A DNA stretch of 64,000 bases, taken from positions 610,501 through 674,500 of the forward strand of contig JACKFA010000002.1 in the NCBI GenBank assembly GCA_020632715.1. The letters run 5' to 3'. Under the pieces are notes generated by a model. That model was not told the DNA's origin. It searched no databases and saw nothing but the letters and a program-made list of their open reading frames with translations. The translations under genes and the position numbers were made by a program. Every line of letters starts with the position of its first letter. Position 1 is the stretch's first letter. The DNA comes from Deltaproteobacteria bacterium. Its GTDB lineage: Bacteria > Myxococcota_A > UBA9042 > PHBI01. Positions 9,367 through 17,193 of the stretch are shown here, piece after piece.

Positions 9367-11400
9367 ATGCGAATCGCGTTCACGCACAACCTGCAGAAGA
9401 AGGGCGGCGAGGAGGAGGCCGAGTTCGACTCGCCCGAGACCGTCGTCGCCATCACGCGGGCGCTCGAGTCGCTCGGTCACGACGTCGTCCCGGTCGACGT
9501 CGACATGTCGGTGACGCGCCTCATCTCGCTCCTCGAGGGCGCGCGCCCCGACCTCATCCTGAACACCGCCGAGGGGTGGCGCGGCGCCTTCCGCGAGGCC
9601 CTCTTCCCCGCGCTCTTCGAGACGCTGGGGCTCCCGTTCGTCGGCCCGGACGCGCACGCCTGCGCGCTCGCGCTCGACAAGCACGCCACGAAGGCGCTCG
9701 TCGCGGAGCTCGGCGTCCCGATGGCGCCGTCGGTGTTCGTGCAGCGGCACGTCCCGGCGGACCTCTCGAAGCTCGAGCTGCCGGTCATCGTGAAGCCGAA
9801 CTTCGAGGGCAGCTCGAAGGGCATCGAGGACAGCTCGGTCGTCACGGACCGGGCCGACCTCGAGCCGCGCGTGGCCGAGGCGCTCGCCCGCTACCCCGAC
9901 GGCGTGCTCGTCGAGGAGCTCATCCCCGGCGTCGACATCGTCGTGCCCTTCATCGCCGGGCTCGGCCCCGACGGCGGCGCGCTCACGCCCGCGACCTACC
10001 GCTTCTCGGAGGAGGCGCGCGCGACGTCGCGCCACGGCCTCTACGGCTACGAGCTCAAGAACCACTCGGCGGCCGCGGTGGACGTCGTCCCCGCCGCGCT
10101 CGACGCGGCGCAGGCCCGCGACGCGCGCGCCTGGACGCGGGCCATCGCGGCGCAGCTCGGCCTGCACGACATGGCGCGCATCGACTTCCGCCTCACGCCC
10201 GAGGGGCAGCTCCTCTTCATCGAGGCGGAGCCGCTCCCGAGCCTCGAGCTCGGCGCGAGCCCGCACGTGTCGGCGGCGCTCGCGGGCGCGACGACCACGG
10301 CCGCGGTGCTCGAGGCCATCCTGAAGGCGTCGTGCGCGCGGCAGGGGCTCGCGTACAAGGGGAGCGGGAAGGCGGCGCGGAGCCGCTCGTACAAGGTGGG
10401 GCTCGTCTACAACCTGAAGCGGGTGAAGCCGAAGAAGGACGGCGAGAACGACGCCGAGGCCGAGTTCGACGCGCCCGAGACCATCGACGCCATCGCGGGC
10501 GCGATCGAGGGCCTCGGGCACACGGTGGTGCGGCTCGAGGCGGACCGGACGCTCTTGAACCGCATCGGCCACGCCGGGGTCGACGTGGTGTTCAACATCG
10601 CCGAGGGGGTGCGCGGGCGCGGGCGCGAGGCCCTGGTGCCGGCGATCCTCGAGCTGCTCGACATCCCGTACACCGGGAGCGACCCGGCGACGCTCGCGCT
10701 GACGCTCGACAAGGCGCTCGCGAAGCGGCTCGTGCGCGAGGCGGGGGTGCGGACGCCCGACTTCGTCGTGATGACGGCGGTGAAGCAGAAGCTGCCGCCG
10801 AACATGACGTTCCCGCTGGTCGTGAAGCCGGTCGCCGAGGGGAGCTCGAAGGGGGTCCTGAAGACGAGCGTCGTGCGCGACGACGCGGAGCTGCGCGCGC
10901 TCGTGACGGAGATCCTCGCGCGTTACGATCAGGGCGCGCTCGTCGAGGAGTTCCTGCCCGGGCGCGAGTTCACGGTGGGGATCCTCGGCGGCACGGGGCA
11001 GAAGCCGCGCGTGCTGCCGCCGATGGAGATCGTGTTCAACGCGTCGGCCGGGGAGAACCCGGTGTACACCTTCGAGCACAAGCAGGACTTCACGCCGCAG
11101 GTGACCTACCAGGTGCCGGCGCACACGACGCGGGAGCTCGCCGACGACCTCGCGCGAGCGGCGCGGCTCGCGTGGGACGCGCTCGGGTGCCGCGACGTGT
11201 CGCGCATGGATCTGCGGCTCGACCACGAGGGGCGCGTGTCGTTCATCGAGTGCAACCCCCTGCCGGGGCTGACGCCCGACTGGTCGGACCTGTGCCTCAT
11301 CGCGAAGGGGGCGGGGCTCGGCTATCAGGAGCTCATCGCGGAGATCCTCGCGCCGGCGGTGCGGCGCCTCGAGCGGCGGCTCGGGCGCAAGGGGCGCTGA
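9367..11400 (+). CDS. Tandem (two-headed) D-Ala-D-Ala-ligase-like ATP-grasp protein
   Basis: 677 residues made of two homologous ATP-grasp halves (about 1-330 and 343-677). Each half has an NxAEG motif (66-73 in the first), a Gly-rich ATP loop (KPNFEGSSKGI at 143-153; KPVAEGSSKGV in the second), a VEE/EEF element and a C-terminal metal site. The second half keeps the canonical FIECNPLPGLTPD, with the Mg-binding Asn. The first has FIEAEPLPSLE, with Glu at that position, so the first active site may be altered. D-Ala ligases normally have one such unit of about 300-350 residues, so this is a fusion or internal duplication. Start ATG 9367 follows GGAGG by 6 nt; upstream in-frame codons have no such signal. 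It is followed 2 nt later by a P1-family peptidase gene, which suggests joint peptide or amino-acid conjugate metabolism. The substrate is unknown. Confidence 0.85.
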   Translation: MRIAFTHNLQKKGGEEEAEFDSPETVVAITRALESLGHDVVPVDVDMSVTRLISLLEGARPDLILNTAEGWRGAFREALFPALFETLGLPFVGPDAHACALALDKHATKALVAELGVPMAPSVFVQRHVPADLSKLELPVIVKPNFEGSSKGIEDSSVVTDRADLEPRVAEALARYPDGVLVEELIPGVDIVVPFIAGLGPDGGALTPATYRFSEEARATSRHGLYGYELKNHSAAAVDVVPAALDAAQARDARAWTRAIAAQLGLHDMARIDFRLTPEGQLLFIEAEPLPSLELGASPHVSAALAGATTTAAVLEAILKASCARQGLAYKGSGKAARSRSYKVGLVYNLKRVKPKKDGENDAEAEFDAPETIDAIAGAIEGLGHTVVRLEADRTLLNRIGHAGVDVVFNIAEGVRGRGREALVPAILELLDIPYTGSDPATLALTLDKALAKRLVREAGVRTPDFVVMTAVKQKLPPNMTFPLVVKPVAEGSSKGVLKTSVVRDDAELRALVTEILARYDQGALVEEFLPGREFTVGILGGTGQKPRVLPPMEIVFNASAGENPVYTFEHKQDFTPQVTYQVPAHTTRELADDLARAARLAWDALGCRDVSRMDLRLDHEGRVSFIECNPLPGLTPDWSDLCLIAKGAGLGYQELIAEILAPAVRRLERRLGRKGR

Positions 11401-11402
11401 GC

Positions 11403-12548
11403 GTGGTGCCGGGGGAGCCGCGGCGGCGGCTGCGGGAGCTCGGGATCGCCATCGGGCGGTTCGAGCCGGGGCCGTTCAACGCCATCACGGACGTCGAGGG
11501 GGTGCGGGTCGGGCACACGACGCTCCACACCGGGTCGGGGCCGCTCGTGGTGGGCGAGGGGCCCGTGCGCACCGGGGTCACCGCGATCCTCCCGAACGAG
11601 GGGACGGTGTTCAACGAGCGGCTCATCGCGGGGACGTTCGTCTTGAACGGCGCGGGCGAGCTCGCGGGGCTGACGCAGCTCAACGAGTGGGGGCTCCTCG
11701 AGACGCCGATCCTGCTCACGAACACGCTCTCGGTGGGGGCGGCGTCGCAGGGGATGATCGAGCACCTGCTCGAGCGGTTCCCGAGCATCGGGGTCGAGCA
11801 CGACGTGATCATCCCGGTGGTCGGGGAGTGCGACGACTCGTTCCTGAACGACATCGGCGGCGGGCACGTCACGGCGGAGCACGCGCGGCGGGCGCTCGAG
11901 TCGGCGACGGGGGGGCCGGTCGAGGAGGGCTGCGTCGGCGGCGGGACGGGGATGGTGTGCTTCGATCTGAAGGGCGGGATCGGCACGTCGTCGCGGGTCC
12001 TGCCCGAGGAGCTCGGCGGCTTCAGGCTCGGCGTGCTGGTGATGACGAACTTCGGGCGCATCGCGGACCTGCGCGTCGACGGGGTGCCGGTGGGCGAGGA
12101 GCTCGCGTCGTACTTCGCGCGCGAGGAGAAGCGGCCGAACCTCTACGGGAGCATCATCGCGGTGCTGGCGACGGACGCGCCGCTGTCGACGTCGCAGCTG
12201 AACCGGGTGTGCAAGCGGGTGAGCCTCGGGCTCGGGCGGATGGGGTCCTACGCGGCGCACGGCTCGGGGGAGATCATCGTCGGGTTCTCGACGGCGAACA
12301 CGGTGCCGCGCGGGAAGGCGCGGCGCATCCATCGGCTGCACATGCTGGCCGACTGGGCCATCGACCCGCTCTACCAGGCGGCCATCGAGTGCGCCGAGGA
12401 GGCCGTGCTGAACGCGCTCTGCATGGCGGTGCCGACCGACGGGGCCGACGGGCGCCATGTGAGGGCGCTCCCGCTCGCGGCGGTGACGGAGCTCTGGCAG
12501 CGGCACCGGGGTCGGCTCGGTCGACCCATCAAGTCGCTCCGCTCGTAG
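11403..12548 (+). CDS. P1 family (DmpA/BapA-type) aminopeptidase
   Basis: About 381 residues with the N-terminal NAITDVEGVRVGHTT motif typical of L-aminopeptidase D-Ala-esterase (DmpA) and beta-peptidyl aminopeptidases (BapA). These N-terminal nucleophile hydrolases self-cleave before a Ser or Thr. The segment GGIGTSSRVLP around residue 191 places the expected Gly-Thr/Ser cleavage and the Ser nucleophile near residue 196. The C-terminal GSGEIIVGFSTAN is also family-like. GTG 11403 is chosen as start (GTG 11406 is possible) because it lies 2 nt after the upstream stop. The enzyme releases N-terminal residues, including D- or beta-amino acids in known members. With the ligase-like neighbour it could be the hydrolytic half of a make/break pair; that pairing is inference. 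Confidence 0.87.
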   Translation: MVPGEPRRRLRELGIAIGRFEPGPFNAITDVEGVRVGHTTLHTGSGPLVVGEGPVRTGVTAILPNEGTVFNERLIAGTFVLNGAGELAGLTQLNEWGLLETPILLTNTLSVGAASQGMIEHLLERFPSIGVEHDVIIPVVGECDDSFLNDIGGGHVTAEHARRALESATGGPVEEGCVGGGTGMVCFDLKGGIGTSSRVLPEELGGFRLGVLVMTNFGRIADLRVDGVPVGEELASYFAREEKRPNLYGSIIAVLATDAPLSTSQLNRVCKRVSLGLGRMGSYAAHGSGEIIVGFSTANTVPRGKARRIHRLHMLADWAIDPLYQAAIECAEEAVLNALCMAVPTDGADGRHVRALPLAAVTELWQRHRGRLGRPIKSLRS

Positions 12549-12686
12549 AGAGCGCGATCGTCGCGCGGTCGCCGTTCGCAACGGATGGAATTCTATCGTC
12601 TCGGTAGGTTTCTTCGCCGAGCGGACGGCGTCGGACGCCGCGGAGGCGCTCAGGATGACGTGGCGAGCCATGTCGGGATGAATTGG

Positions 12687-12710
12687 CACGACCATTATAT
12701 AATGGTCGTG
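12687..12710. promoter_or_regulatory. 24-bp perfect palindrome, candidate operator
   Basis: The half-site CACGACCATTAT is followed directly by its exact reverse complement. The centre is AT-rich in an otherwise GC-rich genome and contains TATAAT at 12698-12703, also readable on the other strand from 12699 down. It lies 145 bp upstream of the CarH-like regulator start, with a smaller dyad ATGAC-N7-GTCAT near 12764. Control by that regulator is inferred. Confidence 0.6.
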
Positions 12711-12854
12711 ATCCCGCGAGCCTTTGCGTGACCTCCAAACAAAGGCGGACAGCAGAGGGTGGTTCATGACAAAATCGGTCATCTTTCGGCAACGGATGTC
12801 GCAGCGTCCAGCGCGGAAGGGAGAGAGCTTGCAGCCACGATCCCGGGAGGAGAC

Positions 12855-13790
12855 ATGATTCGGAGTGAGGAGCCGCAGGCGCTCTATCCGATGCGTGTCG
12901 TGACGCGGCTCACGGGGTTGCATCCGGACACGATCCGCGCGTGGGAGCGTCGCTACGACGCGGTGATCCCGCAGCGCACGAACGGGAACACGCGGATGTT
13001 CTCGGCGGGGGACGTGCGGCGGCTGTCGATCCTGCGGGAGCTCGTCGACCATGGGCACGCCATCGGCCACATCGCGTCGCTGAGCGACGAGGCGTTGGCG
13101 GTGCTGGTGGAGGAGCACCGGGCGGAGCGGGCGGCGGCGAGCGCGCGGGCGCTGGGTCAGGTCGTGACGGTGCCGGCGATCGTGAAGCCGTACCTCGGGG
13201 CCATCGCGCGGTTCGACGTGAGGCGGGCGCACGACCTGTTGTCGCGGGCGGCGGCGGTGTTGCCGCCGCGGGAGTTCGTGTTCGACGTGGCGCTGCCGAT
13301 CCTGAGGACGGTGGGCGAGCGTTGGAGCAACGAGGAGCTCGGGGTGGCGCAGGAGCACCTGGTGACGGCGCACATCCAGGGGTTGCTCGAGACGTTCGGG
13401 CGCTTCCACCCGCACGACGCGGGGGCGCCGCGCATCGTGGCGACGACGCCGGGCGGTCAGCGGCACGCGATGGGGGTGCTCATCGGGAGCATGCTGGCGG
13501 CGGCGCGGGGTCTGGACGTGGTGTACCTGGGGCCGGACCTGCCGGCGGCGGACATCATCTGGGCGGTGGACGCGAGTGAGGCGCAGGTGCTGCTCCTGGG
13601 CCTGATGATGGATCTCGACGAGCGCGAGACCGAGCAGCTGACAGACCTCCTCGACCGCCTCCCGAGCCGCTGTGAGCCCTGGCTGGGCGTCCCGCCGTAC
13701 CACACGTTCAGCCACCGTCGAGCCCGCCGGATGACGGACTTCGAGGCCCTCGAGGTCGCGTTGGTCGAGCTCGCCGCCCGGGCGCGTTAG
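12855..13790 (+). CDS. MerR-family regulator with cobalamin-binding domain (CarH-like)
   Basis: 311 residues. An N-terminal MerR helix-turn-helix (about 11-80; RLTGLHPDTIRAWERRY) is followed by a helical bundle and a Rossmann-like B12-binding domain. The CarH hallmark Wx9EH is intact (W157, E167, H168). The lower axial His is present in GGQRHAMG (H204), and YLGPDLP matches the domain's later core. In CarH photoreceptors adenosylcobalamin holds a DNA-bound tetramer that light breaks. The residue after the Trp is Ser here, where Thermus CarH has His132, so the bis-His light state may differ. ATG 12855 is chosen because GGAGGAGAC immediately precedes it; the open frame extends upstream without such a signal. 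The 24-bp palindrome upstream suggests autoregulation. No carotenoid genes lie nearby, so targets are unknown. Confidence 0.85.
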   Translation: MIRSEEPQALYPMRVVTRLTGLHPDTIRAWERRYDAVIPQRTNGNTRMFSAGDVRRLSILRELVDHGHAIGHIASLSDEALAVLVEEHRAERAAASARALGQVVTVPAIVKPYLGAIARFDVRRAHDLLSRAAAVLPPREFVFDVALPILRTVGERWSNEELGVAQEHLVTAHIQGLLETFGRFHPHDAGAPRIVATTPGGQRHAMGVLIGSMLAAARGLDVVYLGPDLPAADIIWAVDASEAQVLLLGLMMDLDERETEQLTDLLDRLPSRCEPWLGVPPYHTFSHRRARRMTDFEALEVALVELAARAR

Positions 13791-13800
13791 CGGGAGCGCC

Positions 13801-13849
13801 CGCCTCCGCCTCCGCTTCCGCTTCCGCTTCCGCCTCCGCCTCCGCGCGG
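13801..13849 (+). repeat. Left hexamer-repeat arm (CGCCTC/CGCTTC)
   Basis: About eight tandem hexamers of the type CGCCTC or CGCTTC, ending on the inner side with CCTCCGCGCGG. An inverted copy lies at 14620-14676, so the two arms can pair. The arm begins 10 bp after the CarH-like stop codon. Confidence 0.75.
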
Positions 13850-14051
13850 TCGGAGTTCGTGGGTGTGATGGGCTGACGTGCCCGCGTGCGGCGGTTCCGG
13901 TCAGGGATGTTGACGCGGCTGGGGCTTGGTCGCGTTCGAGGTTCGCGGCCGCGCCCACCGGCGCCGTCTCGCCACGCCGCTTCGCGTCGTCGGCGAGACG
14001 CCGCCTACGGGGAGGGCCGTTTCGTTGATGCCTGATTCTGGCAGCGTGCTC

Positions 14052-14149
14052 GGGCCCCGCAAGGCCGAGCCGTCCTCGCCGTCCTCGCGGCTTCGCCGCT
14101 CCGGGCGGCTCCGGGCGGTGGCCGCTTCGCGGCCAGCCTTGCAGGGCCC
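14052..14149. other. Strongly foldable segment, possible structured RNA
   Basis: An outer stem can form between GGGCCC-GCAAGGC (14052-14065) and GCCTTGC-GGGCCC (14136-14149). Inside are two TTCG-type hairpins, GCGGCTTCGCCGC (14087-14099) and the perfect TGGCCGC-TTC-GCGGCCA (14119-14135). It sits in the 424-bp non-coding stretch 13791-14214, upstream of the four-helix-bundle gene. That stretch also holds a near-perfect dyad around GTCTCGCC/GGCGAGAC (about 13965-14010). GC-rich DNA folds easily, so a functional RNA is only a possibility. Confidence 0.4.
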
Positions 14150-14214
14150 TGCGCGCGCTGCCCTTGGGGGTGCATCAACGGAAACCGCCGGGCACACCGG
14201 CAAAGGAAATCGCC

Positions 14215-14532
14215 ATGTTGCGCATCTACTCGGACGCTCTCCAGGTCACCAAGGCCGCCGTCGCCCTCTCCCGCCAACTCGCCGCCAGCGACGCGACGCT
14301 CGCCGATCAGCTCCGCCGCGCCGCCATCTCCATCCCCCTCAACATCGCCGAGGGCTCCGGCGTCATCGGCGGCAACCAGCGCCTCCGCTACAGCACCGCG
14401 CTCGGCTCCGCGTGCGAGGTCCGCTCCTGCGTCGACGTGGCCGCCACCTGCGGCTACTGCGGCAGCCTCGATCCCGTCGCGGCGGACCGCCTCGACAAGG
14501 TCATCGCCACCCTCTTCAAGCTCACCCGCTGA
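14215..14532 (+). CDS. Four-helix-bundle protein (S23/IVS-type, TIGR02436-like)
   Basis: 105 residues, all-helical. LADQLRRAAISIPLNIAEG followed by RYSTALGSACEV is the signature of the S23 ribosomal-insertion / four-helix-bundle family. Members occur in 23S rRNA intervening sequences and as stand-alone genes; related bundles include the Avd protein of diversity-generating retroelements. No molecular role is firmly established. ATG 14215 is preceded by AAAGGAAA; an upstream in-frame ATG (14164) lacks this. The gene lies alone between two complementary hexamer-repeat arms and downstream of a strongly foldable segment. That resembles a small insertion cassette, although I see no direct target duplication. 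Confidence 0.85.
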   Translation: MLRIYSDALQVTKAAVALSRQLAASDATLADQLRRAAISIPLNIAEGSGVIGGNQRLRYSTALGSACEVRSCVDVAATCGYCGSLDPVAADRLDKVIATLFKLTR

Positions 14533-14619
14533 GTCACCCGTGCCGGCGAGCGCCGGCACCCCTACGCACCGCGACGTGGCTCGTCCGCGGGCAGGAGCGC
14601 CATCGAGCCTCGTATGCAT

Positions 14620-14676
14620 CCGCGCGGAGGCGGAGGCGGAGGCGGAGGCGGAAGCGGAGGCGGAGGCGGAGGCGGC
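14620..14676 (+). repeat. Right hexamer-repeat arm, inverted relative to 13801-13849
   Basis: Tandem GCGGAG hexamers with one GCGGAA variant; the inner end CCGCGCGGAGG is the exact complement of the left arm's inner end. The outer end abuts the stop codon of the minus-strand TerB-like gene (14677). Confidence 0.75.
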
Positions 14677-15066
14677 CTACAGCTCGTACTCGATGACCAT
14701 CAACTCCTCAGGAGGCAAATCCAGCATATCGGCGACCTCCTCGAGGAAGGCGTCCTCCTCGTCGACGACGACGCCGTCGGCGTCGAGCACGCGCAGCACC
14801 GCGCACAAGAGCGCCCGCCGCTGGGTCAGCCCCTGGAGGCCGAGCGCGTCGACCGCCGCCTCCACGTCGATGAGGCCCGCGTCGCGGTCCGCGATGTGCT
14901 TCGCGACCTGCGCCGGGAGCTCCTCCCGCCCCATCGCCTCGCGCACCGCAGCCTCGATGGTCCGCGCCTCGACCTCCTCGTACACGTGGTCCGAGTGGGC
15001 CGCCGCCAACAGGATGTCAGCCAGCGCGCACGCCTGCTCCGTGGTCTCGATGACCATCCGCCCCAT
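14677..15066 (-). CDS. TerB-like acidic helical protein
   Basis: 129 residues, strongly acidic and all-helical. The pattern ACALADILLAAAHSDHVYEEVEARTI ... LLCAVLRVLDADGVVVDEEDAFLEEVADMLDL matches the two repeated acidic metal-binding helices of the tellurite-resistance TerB fold. TerB-like domains are often found in stress or membrane-linked modules. ATG 15066 is chosen because GGAGG lies about 6 nt upstream; the open frame continues 81 codons further up without a comparable start. No other Ter genes are nearby, so tellurite resistance should not be assumed. Confidence 0.7.
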   Translation of the reverse strand: MGRMVIETTEQACALADILLAAAHSDHVYEEVEARTIEAAVREAMGREELPAQVAKHIADRDAGLIDVEAAVDALGLQGLTQRRALLCAVLRVLDADGVVVDEEDAFLEEVADMLDLPPEELMVIEYEL

Positions 15067-15342
15067 CCGAACCTCCGCTCTCGATGGAGAGCCTACCCGA
15101 CCCGCACCCGGCCTTCTACCGCCGCGTCGCCGCGTCGCCGGCCCCAGCGGCCACCTCGTGTGCGTTGCATCAAAACGGGCCCTCAGCTCGGCCAACTCGC
15201 CGCCTTCCGTGAGCCCGTCAGGCCATCTCGCAACCGCGAAGCGGCCGCGCCAGGGAGCCTTCTTCATACCCCGAACTACGGGACCCGCGCCCCATGGACG
15301 TAACTCCACGGTCCCGCGCCGGTAACCGCGCCCAGCGGGCGC

Positions 15343-16257
15343 TCACGCCGACGTCGACGCGCGCACCCCCGCCGCGAACGCCCGCAGCTCGCCCATCGAG
15401 TCGAGGCGGTGCACCCGCGCTGGCAGCGGCCCGAGCGGTGGCACGCCGCGACCCCCGACGACCACGTCCCCCCGCCACGGCGCGACCGCCGCGGCGAGGC
15501 TCGCGAGCTCCGCCTCGAGGGCGCGCGCGCTCGCCGGGGGCACCGAGCACGTCAGCCACAGCACGCGCGGACGGTAGCGCGCCGCGGCGTGGGTGAGCGC
15601 GGCGATCGGCGTGCTCGCGCCGAGGTTCCGGTCGACGAAGCCCGCCTCCGCGAGCACGAGGCTCGCCATGAGGGAGGGCAGCAGGTACGGGTCATCCGGG
15701 GACGCGCCACCGAGCGCGACCGGCGACCCGGCCGGCGCGGGCTCGAGGAGCGCCCGCAGCTCGGCGAACGCGTGGACGCACATGTCGGTGGCGCGGTGCT
15801 CGATGAAGATGCCGGCGTCGTCGTGGTGCCAGAGCTCGCCCACGCGCGTCATCACCTCGCGGACAGGGCCGTCGCAGAGGGCCGCGAGCGTCCAGCCCCC
15901 GACGTAGAGCGCGAGCAGAATCGCCCGCGCCGCCTCCGGCTCGTCCTCGTGCACCGCGCGCCACAGCGCCTCCGTCGCCGCGCCCGCCGCGACCGCGTCC
16001 TCGGGCGCGACGGACACCTCGGCCGGCAGCGCCGCGCCGACCAGGGCGGCCGGGAGCCGCACCGCCGCGCCCGTCCGACGCACGAAGCGCACCGCCTCGG
16101 CGAGCGCGATGCGGCGGTGGCCGCCGGCCGTCTTCACCGCGGCGAGCGCCCCGTCGTCGACCCAGCGCTTGACGGACGACTCGGAGACCCCCAGCGCCCG
16201 GCCGAGCTCACGCGGGGAGAGGACCGGCCCGGGCCCGCTCTGGGAGTTCAGGGTCAT
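15343..16257 (-). CDS. MerR-type regulator with degenerate cobalamin domain
   Basis: 304 residues. The N-terminal excisionase/MerR helix-turn-helix (about 12-62; LGRALGVSESSVKRWVDDG...TAGGHRRI) is followed by a CarH-like helical bundle with Wx9EH intact (W143, E153, H154) and His directly after the Trp (H144). The following Rossmann-like half has lost the lower axial ligand: where CarH proteins have a G-x-R-H-x-x-G turn, this one has SPDDPYLLP. It may therefore bind cobalamin differently, bind another ligand, or act without one. It is divergent from folE across 207 bp containing four related 9-mers. LitR/CarH-type regulators beside folE and photolyase genes are known from light-responsive bacteria, so control of folE is a reasonable inference. 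Confidence 0.8.
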   Translation of the reverse strand: MTLNSQSGPGPVLSPRELGRALGVSESSVKRWVDDGALAAVKTAGGHRRIALAEAVRFVRRTGAAVRLPAALVGAALPAEVSVAPEDAVAAGAATEALWRAVHEDEPEAARAILLALYVGGWTLAALCDGPVREVMTRVGELWHHDDAGIFIEHRATDMCVHAFAELRALLEPAPAGSPVALGGASPDDPYLLPSLMASLVLAEAGFVDRNLGASTPIAALTHAAARYRPRVLWLTCSVPPASARALEAELASLAAAVAPWRGDVVVGGRGVPPLGPLPARVHRLDSMGELRAFAAGVRASTSA

Positions 16258-16280
16258 CAGGCGACTTCATCTCCGTGTCT

Positions 16281-16298
16281 GGACGTTTTGACTGTTTT
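16281..16298. promoter_or_regulatory. Two tandem 9-mer half-sites near the MerR gene start
   Basis: GGACGTTTT followed directly by GACTGTTTT, 24 bp upstream of the minus-strand regulator's ATG. It matches the direct repeat at 16415-16432 in sequence and orientation. CarH/LitR proteins often bind direct repeats; the assignment is inferred. Confidence 0.45.
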
Positions 16299-16414
16299 TT
16301 GGCGCGCTACCCCGCGCCCCTCCGCCAGCGATATCGATATGACTAAATCAGGCCGATCCAGAAAACAAGCAGGTCGGCATTGACCAGCGAGTCCCGCGGT
16401 GCCAGATTCGTCGT

Positions 16415-16432
16415 GAACGTTTTGAACGTTTT
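16415..16432. promoter_or_regulatory. Perfect tandem 9-mer GAACGTTTT x2 upstream of folE
   Basis: Two exact head-to-tail copies of GAACGTTTT end 32 bp before the folE ATG. They lie just downstream of a weak promoter-like pair, TTGACC (16380-16385) and CAGATT (16403-16408), 17 bp apart. A protein bound here would block transcription start, which suits a repressor site. Confidence 0.5.
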
Positions 16433-16464
16433 CATCTCCAGCGCCTCTTCGCCCAGGATACCCG

Positions 16465-17124
16465 ATGACCTTCGCGCTTGCTCCCTCGGTGACGTGTCCC
16501 CCCGATGTCCGCCGACTCCCTGGTCGCGCGCCCCAGGCAGACGCCGGGCCGCCGGAGGTCGATCTGCCGCGCATCGAGGCCGCCGTGCGCGAGATCCTGG
16601 CCGCCGTGGGCGAGGACCCCGACCGCGAGGGGCTGCTCGACACCCCGGCGCGCGTGGCGCGCGCCTACCGCGACCTCTTCGCCGGGCTCCGCGAGGACCC
16701 GGGCGTCCACCTCGCGCGCCAGTTCGAGCACGAGACGGGCGGCGACGACGCCGTGGTGCTCCGCAACATCGAGTTCTCCTCCACATGCGAGCATCACCTC
16801 CTCCCCTTCCTCGGCCGCGCGCACGTCGCCTACCTGCCCGCGGACGGCCGCGTGACCGGGCTCAGCAAGCTCGCCCGCACGGTGGACGTCTTCGCGCGCC
16901 GACCGCAGCTCCAGGAGCGCCTGACGTCGCAGATCGCGGACGCCCTCATGGGGCACCTCGGCGCCCGCGGCGCCGCGGTGGTCGTGGAAGGCGAGCACCT
17001 CTGCATGCGCTCCCGGGGCGCCAGGAAGCGCGACGCCATGATGGTCACCACGGCGCTCCGCGGCGTCTACCGCGACGACAAGGCGCTCCGGAAGGAGATC
17101 CTCGGCCTCCTCCGAGGCAAGTAG
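16465..17124 (+). CDS. folE: GTP cyclohydrolase I (FolE)
   Basis: 219 residues. It converts GTP to dihydroneopterin triphosphate, the first step of tetrahydrofolate and tetrahydrobiopterin synthesis. The zinc ligands are visible: CEHH at 108-111 and EGEHLCM with Cys180. RVTGLSKLARTVDVFARRPQLQERLT and the N-terminal EGLLDTPARVARAY are family-defining. The first 30 residues are Pro-rich and variable, so a later start is possible, but ATG 16465 keeps the 9-mer sites outside the gene. It is divergent from the cobalamin-type MerR gene and convergent with the SDR gene at 17194. The 69-bp gap to that gene includes a GC-rich dyad, GGCGGCCGCCGCAGCCGCC. Confidence 0.95.
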   Translation: MTFALAPSVTCPPDVRRLPGRAPQADAGPPEVDLPRIEAAVREILAAVGEDPDREGLLDTPARVARAYRDLFAGLREDPGVHLARQFEHETGGDDAVVLRNIEFSSTCEHHLLPFLGRAHVAYLPADGRVTGLSKLARTVDVFARRPQLQERLTSQIADALMGHLGARGAAVVVEGEHLCMRSRGARKRDAMMVTTALRGVYRDDKALRKEILGLLRGK

Positions 17125-17193
17125 TCATCGGCGGCCGCCGCAGCCGCCAGATTGGTCAAGCGCTCCTGACAATCGGCGCGTCGCCGCAGCGAC

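Noticed and set aside
14677..15066. Tellurite-resistance gene
   Set aside because: The fold looks TerB-like, but no other ter genes are present, so the resistance phenotype is not supported.
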